A DNA stretch of 64,000 nt from Gammaproteobacteria bacterium UBA2679 (GCA_002354735.1 DEMD01000003.1:62001-126000), one strand, 5' to 3'; counted from the stretch's first letter, positions 36,250 to 45,796 are shown. Notes: generated from the letters alone by a model not told the origin. Made by a program: numbers and translations.

Positions 36250-36741
36250 ATGAAAATTGGCGACACCCTCCCCCCAGTCAGTGTGGATGTGACACCACGA
36301 ACCAAGCCTGGTGCCGACCAGCTGGACCTGTTATCGCTCAAAGGCCATCCACTGGTGCTGTTCTTTTACCCGAAGGACAATACGCCCGGCTGCACCACTG
36401 AAGCCCAGGACTTTGCCAAACATTACGAAGAATTCAAGTCGACACGCACGCAGATATACGGCGTGTCACGCGACGGCCTGCGCTCGCACAACAACTTCAA
36501 GACCAAACTCGAGCTGCCGTTCGATCTCATCAGCGATCCCGACGAGTCACTGTGCCGGCACTTCGGCGTCATCAAACTGAAGAAGCTCTATGGCAAGGAA
36601 CATATGGGGGTCGAACGTTCGACCTTCCTGTTCGATCCTTCCGGAAAGCTGATCAGGGAGTGGCGCGGTGTGAAGGTCAAGGATCACGTTGCCGAAGTGC
36701 TCGAGGCCGTGAAAGGCTCGACCCTCGTTGAAAACGCCTGA
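36250..36741 (+). CDS. bcp: Peroxiredoxin Bcp/PrxQ
   Basis: This thiol peroxidase reduces hydroperoxides in the cytosol. The 163-residue protein starts at the ATG 36250, preceded by AAGGAAG; an in-frame extension to 36205 is not family sequence. The peroxidatic Cys lies in N-T-P-G-C-T-T-E-A (near residue 49). The resolving Cys found five residues later in many Bcp proteins is missing (A-Q-D-F instead). Another Cys in E-S-L-C-R-H-F could serve, or it may be a 1-Cys form. The gene is divergent from dapA and convergent with perM; the two stops are 8 bp apart. Confidence 0.93.
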   Translation: MKIGDTLPPVSVDVTPRTKPGADQLDLLSLKGHPLVLFFYPKDNTPGCTTEAQDFAKHYEEFKSTRTQIYGVSRDGLRSHNNFKTKLELPFDLISDPDESLCRHFGVIKLKKLYGKEHMGVERSTFLFDPSGKLIREWRGVKVKDHVAEVLEAVKGSTLVENA

Positions 36742-36749
36742 GGCAGCCT

Positions 36750-37832
36750 TCAAATTTCGGTCGTGATATTACCGTCGTAGGCGAGCGGCGCTGTGGGCCA
36801 GGCAGATATGATTGCCTTCAGCAGCGTGGCCAGGGGTATCGCAAAGAAGACGCCCCAAAGCCCCCACATGGCACCAAAGAACAGCACGCTCACGATAATA
36901 ACCACCGGATGCAGGTTCACCACCTCTGAAAACAGCAGCGGAACGAGCACGTTGCCGTCGAGCGCCTGGATGATGCCGTACACGGTCATGACCCAGATGA
37001 ACTCACTGCCCCAGCCAAACTGAAATATGCTCACCAGCGCTACCGGAATAGTAACGACTGCAGCACCAACGTAAGGCACGACCACCGACAGGCCGACGAG
37101 CAGGGCCAGAAGCGCTGCATAGTTAACGCCCATCAGCACGAAGGCGACGTAAGTCGCAGCGCCGACGATCACGATTTCCAGCACCTTGCCGCGAATGTAG
37201 TTGGCAAACTGCTGATTGGCTTCGGTCCAGATGGTATTCATCAATTTGCGTTTCGCTGGCAGGCGTCGAGACAGCCAACCAACTAGCAGATCCCTGTCTT
37301 TCAGCATGAAAAACACCAGTATCGGGACCAGCACAGCGTAAATGAGTATCCCGATAAGGGCTGGGATGCTGGAGGAAATCGAACTCACGACCCACTGCCC
37401 CATTGCGCTCGCCTCGGTCGCAATCTGGCGATAGAACTCACCGATCTGCTCCTTCGACAGATATTCCGGGTAGCGTAGCGCCAGCTGATCGATCTGTGCC
37501 TGGGCACCGCTGAGCATTTTGGGCAACTCCTTTACCAGCTCGGTCGTCTGCGAAAACAGCAATGGCAAGAGCAGGAATATCGACGCCAGTGTCAGACTCA
37601 GGAATATCAGGAAAACCACTATCGTCGCAGCCAGATGCGGCATGCCAAGGCGTTTGAGCCGCGCTACCACACCTTGCAATACATAGGCGATGACGAGCGA
37701 TGCCAGAACGGGCGCCAATGCCGAGCCGAAGTTAATGACCAGCGCGAGCACGAGCACAAGGAGCAGCAGCAGGATGACCGCTTCTTCGTCTGAAAAATAC
37801 TTATGAAACCACGAACGAAGAACTTTAATCAT
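36750..37832 (-). CDS. perM: AI-2E/PerM-family membrane transporter
   Basis: The protein has about 360 residues and around eight membrane helices: two pairs at the N-terminus (starting L-L-L-L-L-V-L-V-L-A-L-V-I) and four or more in the C-terminal half (for example V-V-V-P-Y-V-G-A-A-V-V-T-I-P). The family is UPF0118/AI-2E transporters; the substrate of PerM itself is uncertain. The ATG at 37832 lies inside the end of tusA (8-bp overlap), so translation is coupled. The longer upstream frame is not used. The C-terminus ends 8 bp from the convergent bcp. Confidence 0.9.
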   Translation of the reverse strand: MIKVLRSWFHKYFSDEEAVILLLLLVLVLALVINFGSALAPVLASLVIAYVLQGVVARLKRLGMPHLAATIVVFLIFLSLTLASIFLLLPLLFSQTTELVKELPKMLSGAQAQIDQLALRYPEYLSKEQIGEFYRQIATEASAMGQWVVSSISSSIPALIGILIYAVLVPILVFFMLKDRDLLVGWLSRRLPAKRKLMNTIWTEANQQFANYIRGKVLEIVIVGAATYVAFVLMGVNYAALLALLVGLSVVVPYVGAAVVTIPVALVSIFQFGWGSEFIWVMTVYGIIQALDGNVLVPLLFSEVVNLHPVVIIVSVLFFGAMWGLWGVFFAIPLATLLKAIISAWPTAPLAYDGNITTEI

Positions 37833-38157
37833 TGGGCAACGATGACTCGGTTGTAGGTTGGGCGACCTGCGCCTGTTCGTGAATAATATGATAGATGAAG
37901 CACTCGCCTTCCACCCGCATCTCGACCAGATCGAAGTGACTAAGGCGCATAAAGGCTGGAAAGTCCTTGCGCGTTCCAGCATCGTCAGCCGTTACTTCGA
38001 GTATTTCGTCGGGCGCAAGCGTCTTCAGGGCGAGCTTCGTTTTCAGCAGCGGCATCGGGCATCGCAGCCCACGTAGGTCGAGTTTCCGCACCCTTGTAGG
38101 GGAAACCGGGGAGATTGCTGATGACTCGCGTCCACTTTTTTGACTAGACTGATCCAT
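37825..38157 (-). CDS. tusA: Sulfurtransferase TusA family protein
   Basis: The 110-residue protein has an N-terminal Ser-rich extension, then the TusA fold with L-D-L-R-G-L-R-C-P-M-P-L; the Cys carries a persulfide. TusA delivers sulfur for tRNA thiolation (mnm5s2U) and other pathways. The acidic C-terminal tail after residue 95 is longer than in E. coli TusA. It overlaps the start of perM by 8 bp. The pair lies next to bepA in the same order as in Pseudomonas. Confidence 0.92.
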   Translation of the reverse strand: MDQSSQKSGRESSAISPVSPTRVRKLDLRGLRCPMPLLKTKLALKTLAPDEILEVTADDAGTRKDFPAFMRLSHFDLVEMRVEGECFIYHIIHEQAQVAQPTTESSLPND

Positions 38158-38299
38158 TACTCGTTTTTCCAGCTGAACATGCCTTCAGCATATTGTGGAT
38201 TGAAGTAAAATACACGGTTACGGCAGGGTTTAATTAGTAAGCATCTGTTAAAAGACCAGGAGAGCGCCCGCTCGGCCTTCCTGAATTGAGGTCCTTCCA

Positions 38300-39874
38300 T
38301 TGCTGTTCAACTCTACCAGTACCAGTACACGAGAACATAGCACCAGATCCAGCGTATGGTCGCTGCCGACCTGCCTGCTGCTGTTCGTGTGTGGTGTGTT
38401 CTTCAATACTCAGTCCTTGGCGCGCGAGCTGCCGAATCTTGGCGATGGCAGTTCTGCTATCAGCCTGTCCGAAGAGCGTCAGCTTGGCGAGATCTGGTTG
38501 CAGAAGCTCCGCGGCGGCATGCCGCAGGTTCAGGACTGGTATGTGCAGCAGTACGTCAGGGACCTTGCCTTTGTTCTGTTGCCGAATTCAGGCCTCTCCT
38601 ACAGCTCAAGTGGCGCTGGCGGCTTCACTGAAGGTCGTTTGAATGCCACCGAGATCAAGGTGATCGTTGTCGATTCAGCAGCGCTCAATGCCTTTGCCGT
38701 GCCGGGCGGGATCGTGGGCGTCAACGCAGGACTGTTCCTGTATGCCCAGAGCGAAGAAGAGTTTGCGAGTGTCCTGGCACACGAACTGTCGCATCTCAGT
38801 CAACGTCATTTTGCGCGAAGGCAGGAAAACAGTCGCGCAAATGCCGCCTTGAGCATAGCCAGCCTGGTTGCCTCGATTATCGTCGCTGCAACGGCTGGCG
38901 GTCAGGCAGGCATGGCAGCCCTCGCTGGCTCGCAGGCTTATTCCATGAATCGAGTGCTTGCCTACAGTCGTGATGCCGAGCGCGAGGCCGATCGGTTCGG
39001 CCTGCAAACGATGATTGCCAGCGGCATGGATGCCCACAGCATGGTCTACATGTTCAAACGCATGTCCGAAGCCAGCCGCTTCTCCAATCAGGTGCCAGAG
39101 TATCTGCGCACGCACCCCCTTACGGAAAATCGCCTGTCCGACATGGCTGCCTATGCGGCCAATGCGCCACGCGGGGTTTACAAGGAGCAGGCCGACTATT
39201 ATTTCGCGCAGGCTCGGGCGCGCATCGTGCTGGCCAGCGACAATCGTGCCGCCTTCGACTTTTTTGAGCAGAACCTGAAGGACGCAAGAAACCTGCAAGC
39301 CGAAGGCTACCGCTATGGCAAGGTCTTCGCCGCCATAAAGACTGCTGACAAGGCTATCATCAAGGCCCAGGAAGATGAACTGAAGCAACTCAAGAAGAAC
39401 TATGGATTTTCAGTGGCCGTTGCCCTGCTCGAAGCCGAGTGGTACGCCGCGCTGGATGAAAAGGAGAAGGCAGTCGAGACCCTGAAATCCATGATCGGCC
39501 GGGCACCAGGTAATTATCCCCTGCTACGCACGCTGTCGGATATCGAGTATGAGCGCAGGAACTACAAGGCAGCGATCGAGCCACTGGAGCAGCTGTCGAA
39601 ACGCCATCCGGACGAACCGTCTCTCTGGTATGACCTGGCTGAGCTGTACGGCCTTGTGGGCAATATACAGGCCGTACACATGGCTCGCGCCGAATATTTC
39701 CTGCTTAACGGCCGCCTGAAGAACGCAGACAGTCAGCTACAACGAGCACTCGAGAAGAGCAGCGAATATCGCGAAAAGTCACTCATACAGAACAAGATCA
39801 ATGAAGTGCAATCCATGGCTCAACTTCATGCCAAGATTCTTGGCCGACCGGCAGAACTTACCGATCAGCCCTGA
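38300..39874 (+). CDS. bepA: Periplasmic M48 metalloprotease with TPR repeats (BepA)
   Basis: BepA is a periplasmic protease/chaperone that helps assemble or degrade outer-membrane proteins such as LptD. The 524-residue protein has an N-terminal signal sequence (hydrophobic L-P-T-C-L-L-L-F-V-C-G-V-F-F, cleavage near S-L-A). The zinc motif H-E-L-S-H lies near residue 155, and the third ligand is in E-R-E-A-D-R-F-G. TPR-like helices fill the C-terminal third. The start used is a TTG at 38300 with GAGG about ten bases upstream; no ATG is available before the signal peptide. It is convergent with nadA and divergent from tusA. Confidence 0.92.
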   Translation: MLFNSTSTSTREHSTRSSVWSLPTCLLLFVCGVFFNTQSLARELPNLGDGSSAISLSEERQLGEIWLQKLRGGMPQVQDWYVQQYVRDLAFVLLPNSGLSYSSSGAGGFTEGRLNATEIKVIVVDSAALNAFAVPGGIVGVNAGLFLYAQSEEEFASVLAHELSHLSQRHFARRQENSRANAALSIASLVASIIVAATAGGQAGMAALAGSQAYSMNRVLAYSRDAEREADRFGLQTMIASGMDAHSMVYMFKRMSEASRFSNQVPEYLRTHPLTENRLSDMAAYAANAPRGVYKEQADYYFAQARARIVLASDNRAAFDFFEQNLKDARNLQAEGYRYGKVFAAIKTADKAIIKAQEDELKQLKKNYGFSVAVALLEAEWYAALDEKEKAVETLKSMIGRAPGNYPLLRTLSDIEYERRNYKAAIEPLEQLSKRHPDEPSLWYDLAELYGLVGNIQAVHMARAEYFLLNGRLKNADSQLQRALEKSSEYREKSLIQNKINEVQSMAQLHAKILGRPAELTDQP

Positions 39875-39900
39875 CCCCCGAAGCGCTGACTTGACGGCCC

Positions 39901-40980
39901 TTAGGGCCTGAAGTCCAGCATTCGCTGCAAGGGCACCATAGCCTGTCGACCGAGCTCCGGGTCGACGATGATTTCCTGGTCCATGTTCAAGAGCACGTTT
40001 CTGAGCGACTCCAGCCCGTTCATGGCCATCCAGGGGCAATGCGCACAGCTGCGGCAGGTTGCCCCTGTGCCAGCTGTTGGCGCGGCTATGAGGACCTTAT
40101 CCGGCGCCTGCTGCTGCATCTTGTAGAAGATACCCGCGTCGGTTGCCACGATAAAGGTCTGCTCCGATCGCTCGCGCACCGCCTTGAGCAGCTGTGAGGT
40201 GGAGCCTACGACATCAGCGAGCTCCGTTACTGCAAGCGGAGATTCCGGATGTACCAGCACAGCGGCGTCTTCATACACCCGCTTCAGATCCTTCAGCGCT
40301 TCCGCCTTGAACTCTTCATGGACGATACAGGAACCATTCCAGAGCAGCATGTCGGCTCCGGACTTCTGTTGAATGTAGCGGCCAAGGTGCTGGTCTGGCG
40401 CCCAGAGAATCGATTTTCCCTGGCTCTGTAAATGGGCACAGACGTCGACAGCAATGCTTGACGTGACCACCCAGTCTGCCCTGGCCTTCACTGCGGCAGA
40501 GGTATTGGCGTAGACCACCACAGTGCGCTCCGGATGCTGATCGCAGAAAGCGGAAAACTCGTCGATGGGACAACCAATGTCCAGAGAGCAGGTCGCTTCG
40601 AGCGTCGGCATCAGGATTGTCTTTTCAGGACTGAGGATTTTAGCTGTCTCGCCCATGAATTTTACGCCACATACCACAAGGGTTTCGGCTGAATGGTTGG
40701 CCCCAAACCGCGCCATTTCCAGACTATCCGACACACATCCACCGGTCTCGTCAGCCAGAGCCTGCAGATCACCGTCGGTGTAGTAGTGGGCGACGATGGC
40801 TGCGTTACGGGTCTTCAGCAGATCAATGATTTCAGCCTTGAGAGCAGCCTTACGCTCCGCGCTCAGGTCCGTCGGCTCATGTTCGCGAGCAAAATGTTCC
40901 TGCACGAGGATTCGGGCTGAGGTATCCGCACTCACGTCAGATGAGGTATGCCTGATACTGTCTGAAGAATCGTGATTCAT
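39901..40980 (-). CDS. nadA: Quinolinate synthase A
   Basis: NadA condenses iminoaspartate with DHAP to quinolinate, the NAD precursor, using a [4Fe-4S] cluster. The 359-residue form (ATG 40980) has A-H-Y-Y-T-D and the cluster Cys residues: the first in [11 protein letters not shown], the second in A-T-C-S-L, and the third in the C-R-S-C-A-H-C-P-W segment. It has a Ser/His/Asp-rich N-terminal extension of about 30 residues. It lies downstream of tRNA-Lys and the Tol-Pal genes, from which it is separated by a terminator. Confidence 0.96.
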   Translation of the reverse strand: MNHDSSDSIRHTSSDVSADTSARILVQEHFAREHEPTDLSAERKAALKAEIIDLLKTRNAAIVAHYYTDGDLQALADETGGCVSDSLEMARFGANHSAETLVVCGVKFMGETAKILSPEKTILMPTLEATCSLDIGCPIDEFSAFCDQHPERTVVVYANTSAAVKARADWVVTSSIAVDVCAHLQSQGKSILWAPDQHLGRYIQQKSGADMLLWNGSCIVHEEFKAEALKDLKRVYEDAAVLVHPESPLAVTELADVVGSTSQLLKAVRERSEQTFIVATDAGIFYKMQQQAPDKVLIAAPTAGTGATCRSCAHCPWMAMNGLESLRNVLLNMDQEIIVDPELGRQAMVPLQRMLDFRP

Positions 40981-41157
40981 GGTCGGGTAATTTCCAGCGC
41001 TGCGGGGAGTCAGTCGAAGGCCGGGTAAGCCCAACAACTGAAGTAAGGGCGACAACTATACCAAGAGTGCAAAAGTGTGAACAGACGGTAGCCGTGGCAG
41101 CAGCCAATCCTTCTATCCGTAATCAACGCGATGGCTGACCCGATGAACTTTCCAAAG

Positions 41158-41187
41158 GCAAAAAAAAGCCCCTCGTTAAAGGGGCTG
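41158..41187 (-). terminator. Terminator downstream of tRNA-Lys
   Basis: On the minus strand the stem AGCCCCT / AGGGGCT with a short loop is followed by a run of eight T. It lies 17-46 nt beyond the 3' end of tRNA-Lys and separates it from nadA. Confidence 0.85.
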
Positions 41188-41203
41188 ATTCGTTTGGATA
41201 TAA

Positions 41204-41279
41204 TGGTGGGTCGTGATGGATTCGAACCATCGACCTACTGGTTAAAAGCCAGCTGCTCTACCAACTGAGCTAACGACCC
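41204..41279 (-). tRNA. tRNA-Lys (TTT)
   Basis: The 76-nt cloverleaf includes an encoded CCA. The acceptor is GGGTCGT / ACGACCC with discriminator A, the D-arm is AGCTCAGTTGGTAGAGC, the anticodon TTT sits in CTTTTAA, and the T-loop is GTTCGAATC. It lies between cpoB and nadA, as in Pseudomonas. Confidence 0.97.
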
Positions 41280-41292
41280 AAACGAGGCGCTC

Positions 41293-41320
41293 ATAATACG
41301 GATTTTGAGCTAAATGACAA
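41293..41320 (-). promoter_or_regulatory. Sigma70-type promoter of tRNA-Lys
   Basis: On the minus strand TTGTCA (41320-41315) and TATTAT (41298-41293) are separated by 16 bp, directly upstream of tRNA-Lys. It lets the tRNA be made independently of the Tol-Pal transcript. Confidence 0.7.
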
Positions 41321-41360
41321 GGGCAAATGTGAGAATAAAACTAAATTATTGGGCTTGAAA

Positions 41361-42197
41361 TCAGAGCTGTTTTTTGTAGTCACCCGCGAGACGCGCTGCT
41401 GTGGTATCAGGATAACGCGCCTGGACCTCATTCAGCACCTTACGGGCCGCATCGATATCACCGAGCCTGTGCGTGGTCACACCAAGCTTGTACATGGCGT
41501 CTGGTGCTTTCCTATGCTGAGGAAACTTGCCGACAACAAGCAAAAAGGACTGCTTGGCCAGATCGAGCCTCGGAAGCACCAGGTAAACTTCACCCAGCCA
41601 GTAGTAGGCATTCGCGGTAAGATCACTGTCCGGATGCGCCTTCACGAACGCGTGAAGCGCGTCGACCGCAGGTTCGTACTGACGCTGCTTGATAAGCGCG
41701 TAAGCGTCATCATAAGCCTTCCGTGCCTCAGGGCTGGCCACCTGATTGCTATCGGCTAAAACTTCTCCGGCCTCAGTAGTTGCCTGCGGATCGATGGATT
41801 CGCGAATCGCGCCGGATTCCGCTAGCGGTGGTACGACACCCGCGGCGGAACCTGCTGGGGCCCGTGAAGCTGGCTTGCTGCCTCTCCCCGAGCTTCCGGC
41901 GGCACCTGCTCCCCCCTCACCCGAAAGTTGCTGCAGACGTGAATCCAGATCGATGTAACGGGTCTTCTGCTGCTCTTCGGCCTGTTTGAGTCGATGAGTG
42001 AGCTCATCGACCTGACCACGAAGATCACGCAGCTCTTCCTTCATCTGATCGACGGAGTACAGCAGCTGCGCATTAATGGCTGCCGAGTTATCGGCAGCCC
42101 CAACTTCCGGTGACGACAGACCAGCCAGGGCTGTCAGGCTGGACAATGCCAACCCGAAGCCCATTCCGCCTAGTCCCCGGATCCTATTCACGAACAT
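41361..42197 (-). CDS. cpoB: Cell division coordinator CpoB (YbgF)
   Basis: CpoB is periplasmic and links Tol-Pal outer-membrane constriction with peptidoglycan synthesis. The 278-residue protein has a signal peptide (core G-F-G-L-A-L-S-S-L-T-A-L-A). A trimerising coiled coil follows (about 45-95, M-K-E-E-L-R-D-L-R-G-Q-V), then a Ser/Gly/Pro-rich linker. Three TPR motifs make up the C-terminal half (A-Y-Y-W-L-G-E-V-Y is one). The order tolQRAB-pal-cpoB is the conserved Tol-Pal arrangement. Confidence 0.93.
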   Translation of the reverse strand: MFVNRIRGLGGMGFGLALSSLTALAGLSSPEVGAADNSAAINAQLLYSVDQMKEELRDLRGQVDELTHRLKQAEEQQKTRYIDLDSRLQQLSGEGGAGAAGSSGRGSKPASRAPAGSAAGVVPPLAESGAIRESIDPQATTEAGEVLADSNQVASPEARKAYDDAYALIKQRQYEPAVDALHAFVKAHPDSDLTANAYYWLGEVYLVLPRLDLAKQSFLLVVGKFPQHRKAPDAMYKLGVTTHRLGDIDAARKVLNEVQARYPDTTAARLAGDYKKQL

Positions 42198-42227
42198 AAC
42201 GCGACTCCCGGGCCTGACGACTGTCTA

Positions 42228-42788
42228 CTAGCGATATTCCAGAACCACTCGACGGTTCTTGCTGTAGGCCTCGTCACTGCTGCCATAATTGGCAGGAAAC
42301 TCTTCCCCGAAACTCACAGTTTCAACCTGAGAGTCGGAAGCACCATTTACCAGCAAGAAGCGTTCGATTGCCTTGGCGCGTCGCTCGCCAAGCGCAAGGT
42401 TGTACTCTTTCGTGCCGCGCTCATCGGTGTAGCCGTTTAATACCACAGTAGTATTGGGATTTTTGCTGAGGTAGGTGGCATGAGCTTTCAGTGGCACCTG
42501 AGCCGCCGGTTCAACGAGAGACTTGTCGAATTCGAAGTAGAACACTCTCACATCTCGAAGCGCGTCCTGTTCAGCTGTCAGGGCATCCTTCTCCTGCTGC
42601 CTGGCCTGCTCTGCGAGCTGCTCTTCGCTTAGGCCACCATTACTACCAAAGCCAGTAGACTCACTACCGTCTTCAAGGCCTACAGTATCGGCGTCGAAAT
42701 CCGGCCGCTGGTCCTGACCGGCGCAGGCTGAAAGAAAAACACCGGCAACACTGGCCAGCAGGATAGAACGCAGACCGATCATATTCAT
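42228..42788 (-). CDS. pal: Peptidoglycan-associated lipoprotein Pal
   Basis: Pal is an outer-membrane lipoprotein that binds peptidoglycan and TolB. The 186-residue form (ATG 42788) has a short lipoprotein signal ending L-S-A-C. An acidic linker follows, then an OmpA-like domain with the peptidoglycan-binding motif G-Y-T-D-E-R-G-T-K-E-Y-N near residue 125 and L-G-E-R-R-A. A second in-frame ATG at 42782 is equally possible. The further upstream frame has no signal-like sequence. Confidence 0.95.
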   Translation of the reverse strand: MNMIGLRSILLASVAGVFLSACAGQDQRPDFDADTVGLEDGSESTGFGSNGGLSEEQLAEQARQQEKDALTAEQDALRDVRVFYFEFDKSLVEPAAQVPLKAHATYLSKNPNTTVVLNGYTDERGTKEYNLALGERRAKAIERFLLVNGASDSQVETVSFGEEFPANYGSSDEAYSKNRRVVLEYR

Positions 42789-42845
42789 ATTAAGTTTTCC
42801 CTTGATGTGGCGGTAAATGAACAATTCGCTTTTCTAACCGAGAGT

Positions 42846-44168
42846 TCAGAGAAACGGTGACCAAGCTGGCTCCCGAACATCACCTTCTCTCGATGGCAAT
42901 ACATACCTGGCGCCAGTCGTCACGCCGACTACTGCCAGCATACCCCGATCGTTGTCTTTTGTGGCGTAGATTACCATATTTCCATTTGGCGCCACGCTGG
43001 GTGACTCATCCATTCTGGTGCCACTCAGCACATTGAGTTCACGCGTTTCCAGATCCATTCTCGCGACGTTGAACACACCTTCCCGCTGGTGCACGAAAAA
43101 CAGACTTTTGCCATCCATGCTGTAGCGGGGACGCGCGTTATAGCGTCCGTCAAAGGTTAGTCGTGTTTCGCCGCCGCCGCTAATATTTGTCTTGTAGATT
43201 TGCGGGCTTCCGCCCCGGTCTGAGGTGAAGACCAGCGACTTGCCATCTGGCGACCAATTGGCTTCGGTATCAATTCCCCAGTTATTGGTAATTCGTTTCA
43301 GGTCACCACTGCCGAGATCCAGCGTGTAAATTTCAGGATTGCCGTCTTTTGACAGTGTCATGGCCAGCTTGCGGCCATCGGGCGACCAGGCTGGGGCACT
43401 GTTGATGCCCTGATACGCAGCAGTCTTGGTTCTCACGCCGGAATTGATATCCTGAATGAAGATTGCAGGGCGACCGGTTTCATAAGATACGTACGCCAGT
43501 TTTTTACCATCCGGCGACCAGGCTGGCGAAAGCACTGGACTTGGCGATTTGTAAACGACCTTGGAGCGCTGGCCATCCGCATCGGCAACTTCAAGCGAGT
43601 AGATGGGCTTCTTGTTGCTGCCTTCCAGGACGACATAGGCAATTTTGGTCGAGAACACGCCTTTCGTGCCCGTAAGCGCCTCGTATATGGCATCTGCTGC
43701 AGAGTGCGCCATATCTCGTAGTGCGCTTTCCTTACCAGTGACGACCCGACCTAATATACGCTTGCGAGAGGTGACATCATGCAGTTCGTAGCGAAGTTTC
43801 AGTGTATCAGCCTCGTCTCCCTTGCTGAGCGCACCGACCACGAGATACCGCTGCCCAAGCAGCGACCAGTCACGAAAGAAGATATCTTCTCCCTTGCTGG
43901 GAAGACTGAGGAAATTCTGTTTGCCGAGTGGCGCGAAATCACCGCTTCGTCGCAGATCTTCAGTAATGATTTCAGACGGATCCTGAGGCAGATTGCCGTT
44001 GGTTTCGTTGGCAAATGGCACCACGGCGATCGGCACAGCACCCTTGACGCCCTGCGTGATCTCGATGACCAGATCGGCGCGCGCTGCAGCCGACAGCAGC
44101 AGCGAAAGCAGTAGTGTGGCCACTACAGATATCCTGGCAGCGGCTTTTGGCATGGTTTCGTTCAACAA
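42846..44168 (-). CDS. tolB: Tol-Pal system beta-propeller protein TolB
   Basis: This periplasmic protein binds Pal and TolA. The 440-residue chain has a signal peptide (T-L-L-L-S-L-L-L-S-A-A-A-R-A) and an N-terminal TolB domain starting L-V-I-E-I-T-Q-G. A six-bladed propeller follows with repeated W-S-P-D-G-K motifs (S-P-A-W-S-P-D-G near 217, repeats at about 43-residue spacing). Arg/Asp contacts near the propeller base are intact. Confidence 0.96.
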   Translation of the reverse strand: MLNETMPKAAARISVVATLLLSLLLSAAARADLVIEITQGVKGAVPIAVVPFANETNGNLPQDPSEIITEDLRRSGDFAPLGKQNFLSLPSKGEDIFFRDWSLLGQRYLVVGALSKGDEADTLKLRYELHDVTSRKRILGRVVTGKESALRDMAHSAADAIYEALTGTKGVFSTKIAYVVLEGSNKKPIYSLEVADADGQRSKVVYKSPSPVLSPAWSPDGKKLAYVSYETGRPAIFIQDINSGVRTKTAAYQGINSAPAWSPDGRKLAMTLSKDGNPEIYTLDLGSGDLKRITNNWGIDTEANWSPDGKSLVFTSDRGGSPQIYKTNISGGGETRLTFDGRYNARPRYSMDGKSLFFVHQREGVFNVARMDLETRELNVLSGTRMDESPSVAPNGNMVIYATKDNDRGMLAVVGVTTGARYVLPSREGDVREPAWSPFL

Positions 44169-44204
44169 ACTGTCTGCACTCCTTGATTTGAATTGGGCGA
44201 AGTT

Positions 44205-45287
44205 TTACTTCGGCCTGAACTTGATAGTGATGTTGCGAAAATCAGCATTGAACAGTGCGGTATCTCTAGGCACTGGATATCTGGACACTGAGTAGGCGGC
44301 GTTCAGCGCTGACTGATCAAAGCCGCTGTTTCCACTGCTCGATGTGATTCTCGCCGTTTTCAGTTCACCCGTCGGCAGCAGCTCAAGACGAATATCGACT
44401 TCAAGGCCGCGATTCTGGCCCGGCGGCTCAATCCAGCTGCGCTCAATTTTTTCAGTAATCTGCTGTATCAGTCGTTCACGCTCACCGGCCATCGCCTGCA
44501 GCTGGGCGTTATTGGTTTGCTGGGCGGGCTGTTTACTGGCCTGCTTGTCGAACATCTTTTCGAATTGCGCAGCTTCGTCAGCCAGCAACTGTTCCTCTGC
44601 ACTCTTCCGGTTCTGCTCGGCCTTGGCCAATTCAGCCTGCCTCTCAGCTTCACGCGCCTTTTCCCGTTCCTTTCTATCAAGCTCGCGCTGCTTTTCCTGG
44701 GCTATGCGTTGTTGCTCAAGGAAAGCCTTGTTCTTCTTCTCCTGCTCGAGCTTTGCCTGGGCTTCGCGCTTTCGCTTTTCCTCATCCTTCTTCTTTTTCA
44801 ATGCGAGTTCAGCAATGCGTGCCTGCTCTTTCTCTGCCGCAATTCGTGCTTTTTCGGCGGCGGCCTGATCCTTTGCCTGCTGTTCTTTCAGACGGACCAC
44901 TTCCGGATCTGGCTGAGGCGGTTTGGGGGGCTTCTCCACCGGTTTGGGCTCAGGCTTTGGTTCAGGTTTGGGTTGGGGCTTAGGCTGCGGCTGGGGCTCG
45001 GGCTTTGGAGCCGGTTGCGTCGCCTGCATCATGGCTTTGAGCGTATCGTCATCAATCATGACGGCCTGAATATGGCGTGGCACCTCAATCATCTTTTGCG
45101 ATGAGTCGATAGTGACCCACATCAATGCCATAAGTGCGATGTGCAGAAAAACAGACACAGCGACGGGCATGACCCATGGCACATCGGTGGTCGTTGAGCG
45201 CGTCGCAGATTGGCTCGTCGGCTTGCCGACAGGCCGGTCATGTGAACTCGCCGTCAGATTTCGATCTGAATCAGAACCTTGAGTCAT
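44205..45287 (-). CDS. tolA: Tol-Pal system protein TolA
   Basis: TolA is an inner-membrane protein spanning the periplasm to Pal and TolB. The 360-residue chain has one N-terminal membrane helix (about 34-54, V-M-P-V-A-V-S-V-F-L-H). A Pro/Lys/Glu-rich repeat region follows (about 85-125, alternating P-K-P-E-P and P-Q-P-K). A long Ala/Lys/Glu/Gln helical domain runs to about 250, and a C-terminal TonB-like domain contains I-E-R-S-W and Y-P-V-P-R. The Pro-rich block is simple-repeat DNA likely to vary in length between strains. Confidence 0.95.
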   Translation of the reverse strand: MTQGSDSDRNLTASSHDRPVGKPTSQSATRSTTTDVPWVMPVAVSVFLHIALMALMWVTIDSSQKMIEVPRHIQAVMIDDDTLKAMMQATQPAPKPEPQPQPKPQPKPEPKPEPKPVEKPPKPPQPDPEVVRLKEQQAKDQAAAEKARIAAEKEQARIAELALKKKKDEEKRKREAQAKLEQEKKNKAFLEQQRIAQEKQRELDRKEREKAREAERQAELAKAEQNRKSAEEQLLADEAAQFEKMFDKQASKQPAQQTNNAQLQAMAGERERLIQQITEKIERSWIEPPGQNRGLEVDIRLELLPTGELKTARITSSSGNSGFDQSALNAAYSVSRYPVPRDTALFNADFRNITIKFRPK

Positions 45288-45289
45288 CG

Positions 45290-45715
45290 CTATTTGGGCT
45301 GCTCGGTAATAAGACCGACATCCTTCACGCCGGAGCTTCTCAGAATCGCCATCAGATTAACCACGGTGCCGTACGAGGCGTTGGTATCCCCGCGCACAAG
45401 CACCAGCAACTGGGGATCTTCCGCTTTCTGTGCTTTCACCTTGTTGGCCAGCTCGCCAAGCTCCAGGGGCTTGCTTCGTTCTTCGCCAAGCTCAACATAG
45501 TAAGCGCCGTAGCTGTCCACGCTGACAATTAGCGGCGGCTTGTCCTGCGGCAACTGCAGGGCGTCCGAGTCGGTCTGCGGCAGGGCAACATCCACGCCCT
45601 GCATCAACATGGGCGCTGTGATCATGAAAATGACCAGCAGTACGAGCATGACATCGATATAAGGCACGACGTTGATGTCGGACATCGGCTTGCGCTTGAT
45701 GCGAACAAAATCCAT
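45290..45715 (-). CDS. tolR: Tol-Pal system protein TolR
   Basis: TolR is an inner-membrane ExbD-like partner of TolQ that couples proton flow to TolA. The 141-residue chain starts with a short basic segment, then N-V-V-P-Y-I-D-V-M-L-V-L-L-V-I-F, with the essential membrane Asp (near residue 23) in Y-I-D. A periplasmic domain follows. It ends two bases upstream of the tolA start. Confidence 0.95.
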   Translation of the reverse strand: MDFVRIKRKPMSDINVVPYIDVMLVLLVIFMITAPMLMQGVDVALPQTDSDALQLPQDKPPLIVSVDSYGAYYVELGEERSKPLELGELANKVKAQKAEDPQLLVLVRGDTNASYGTVVNLMAILRSSGVKDVGLITEQPK

Positions 45716-45796
45716 AAGCTGTCGGCTCCTCTAAATTCAGGCCATTAAACTTCAGGGTTGCCGGGCGCATCTAGAGCCCACGGCAAACCCATGACA

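Noticed and set aside
44890..45010. Repeated Pro/Lys/Glu codons as a CRISPR-like or mobile repeat
   Set aside because: The repeats are in frame inside tolA and encode its known proline-rich stalk.
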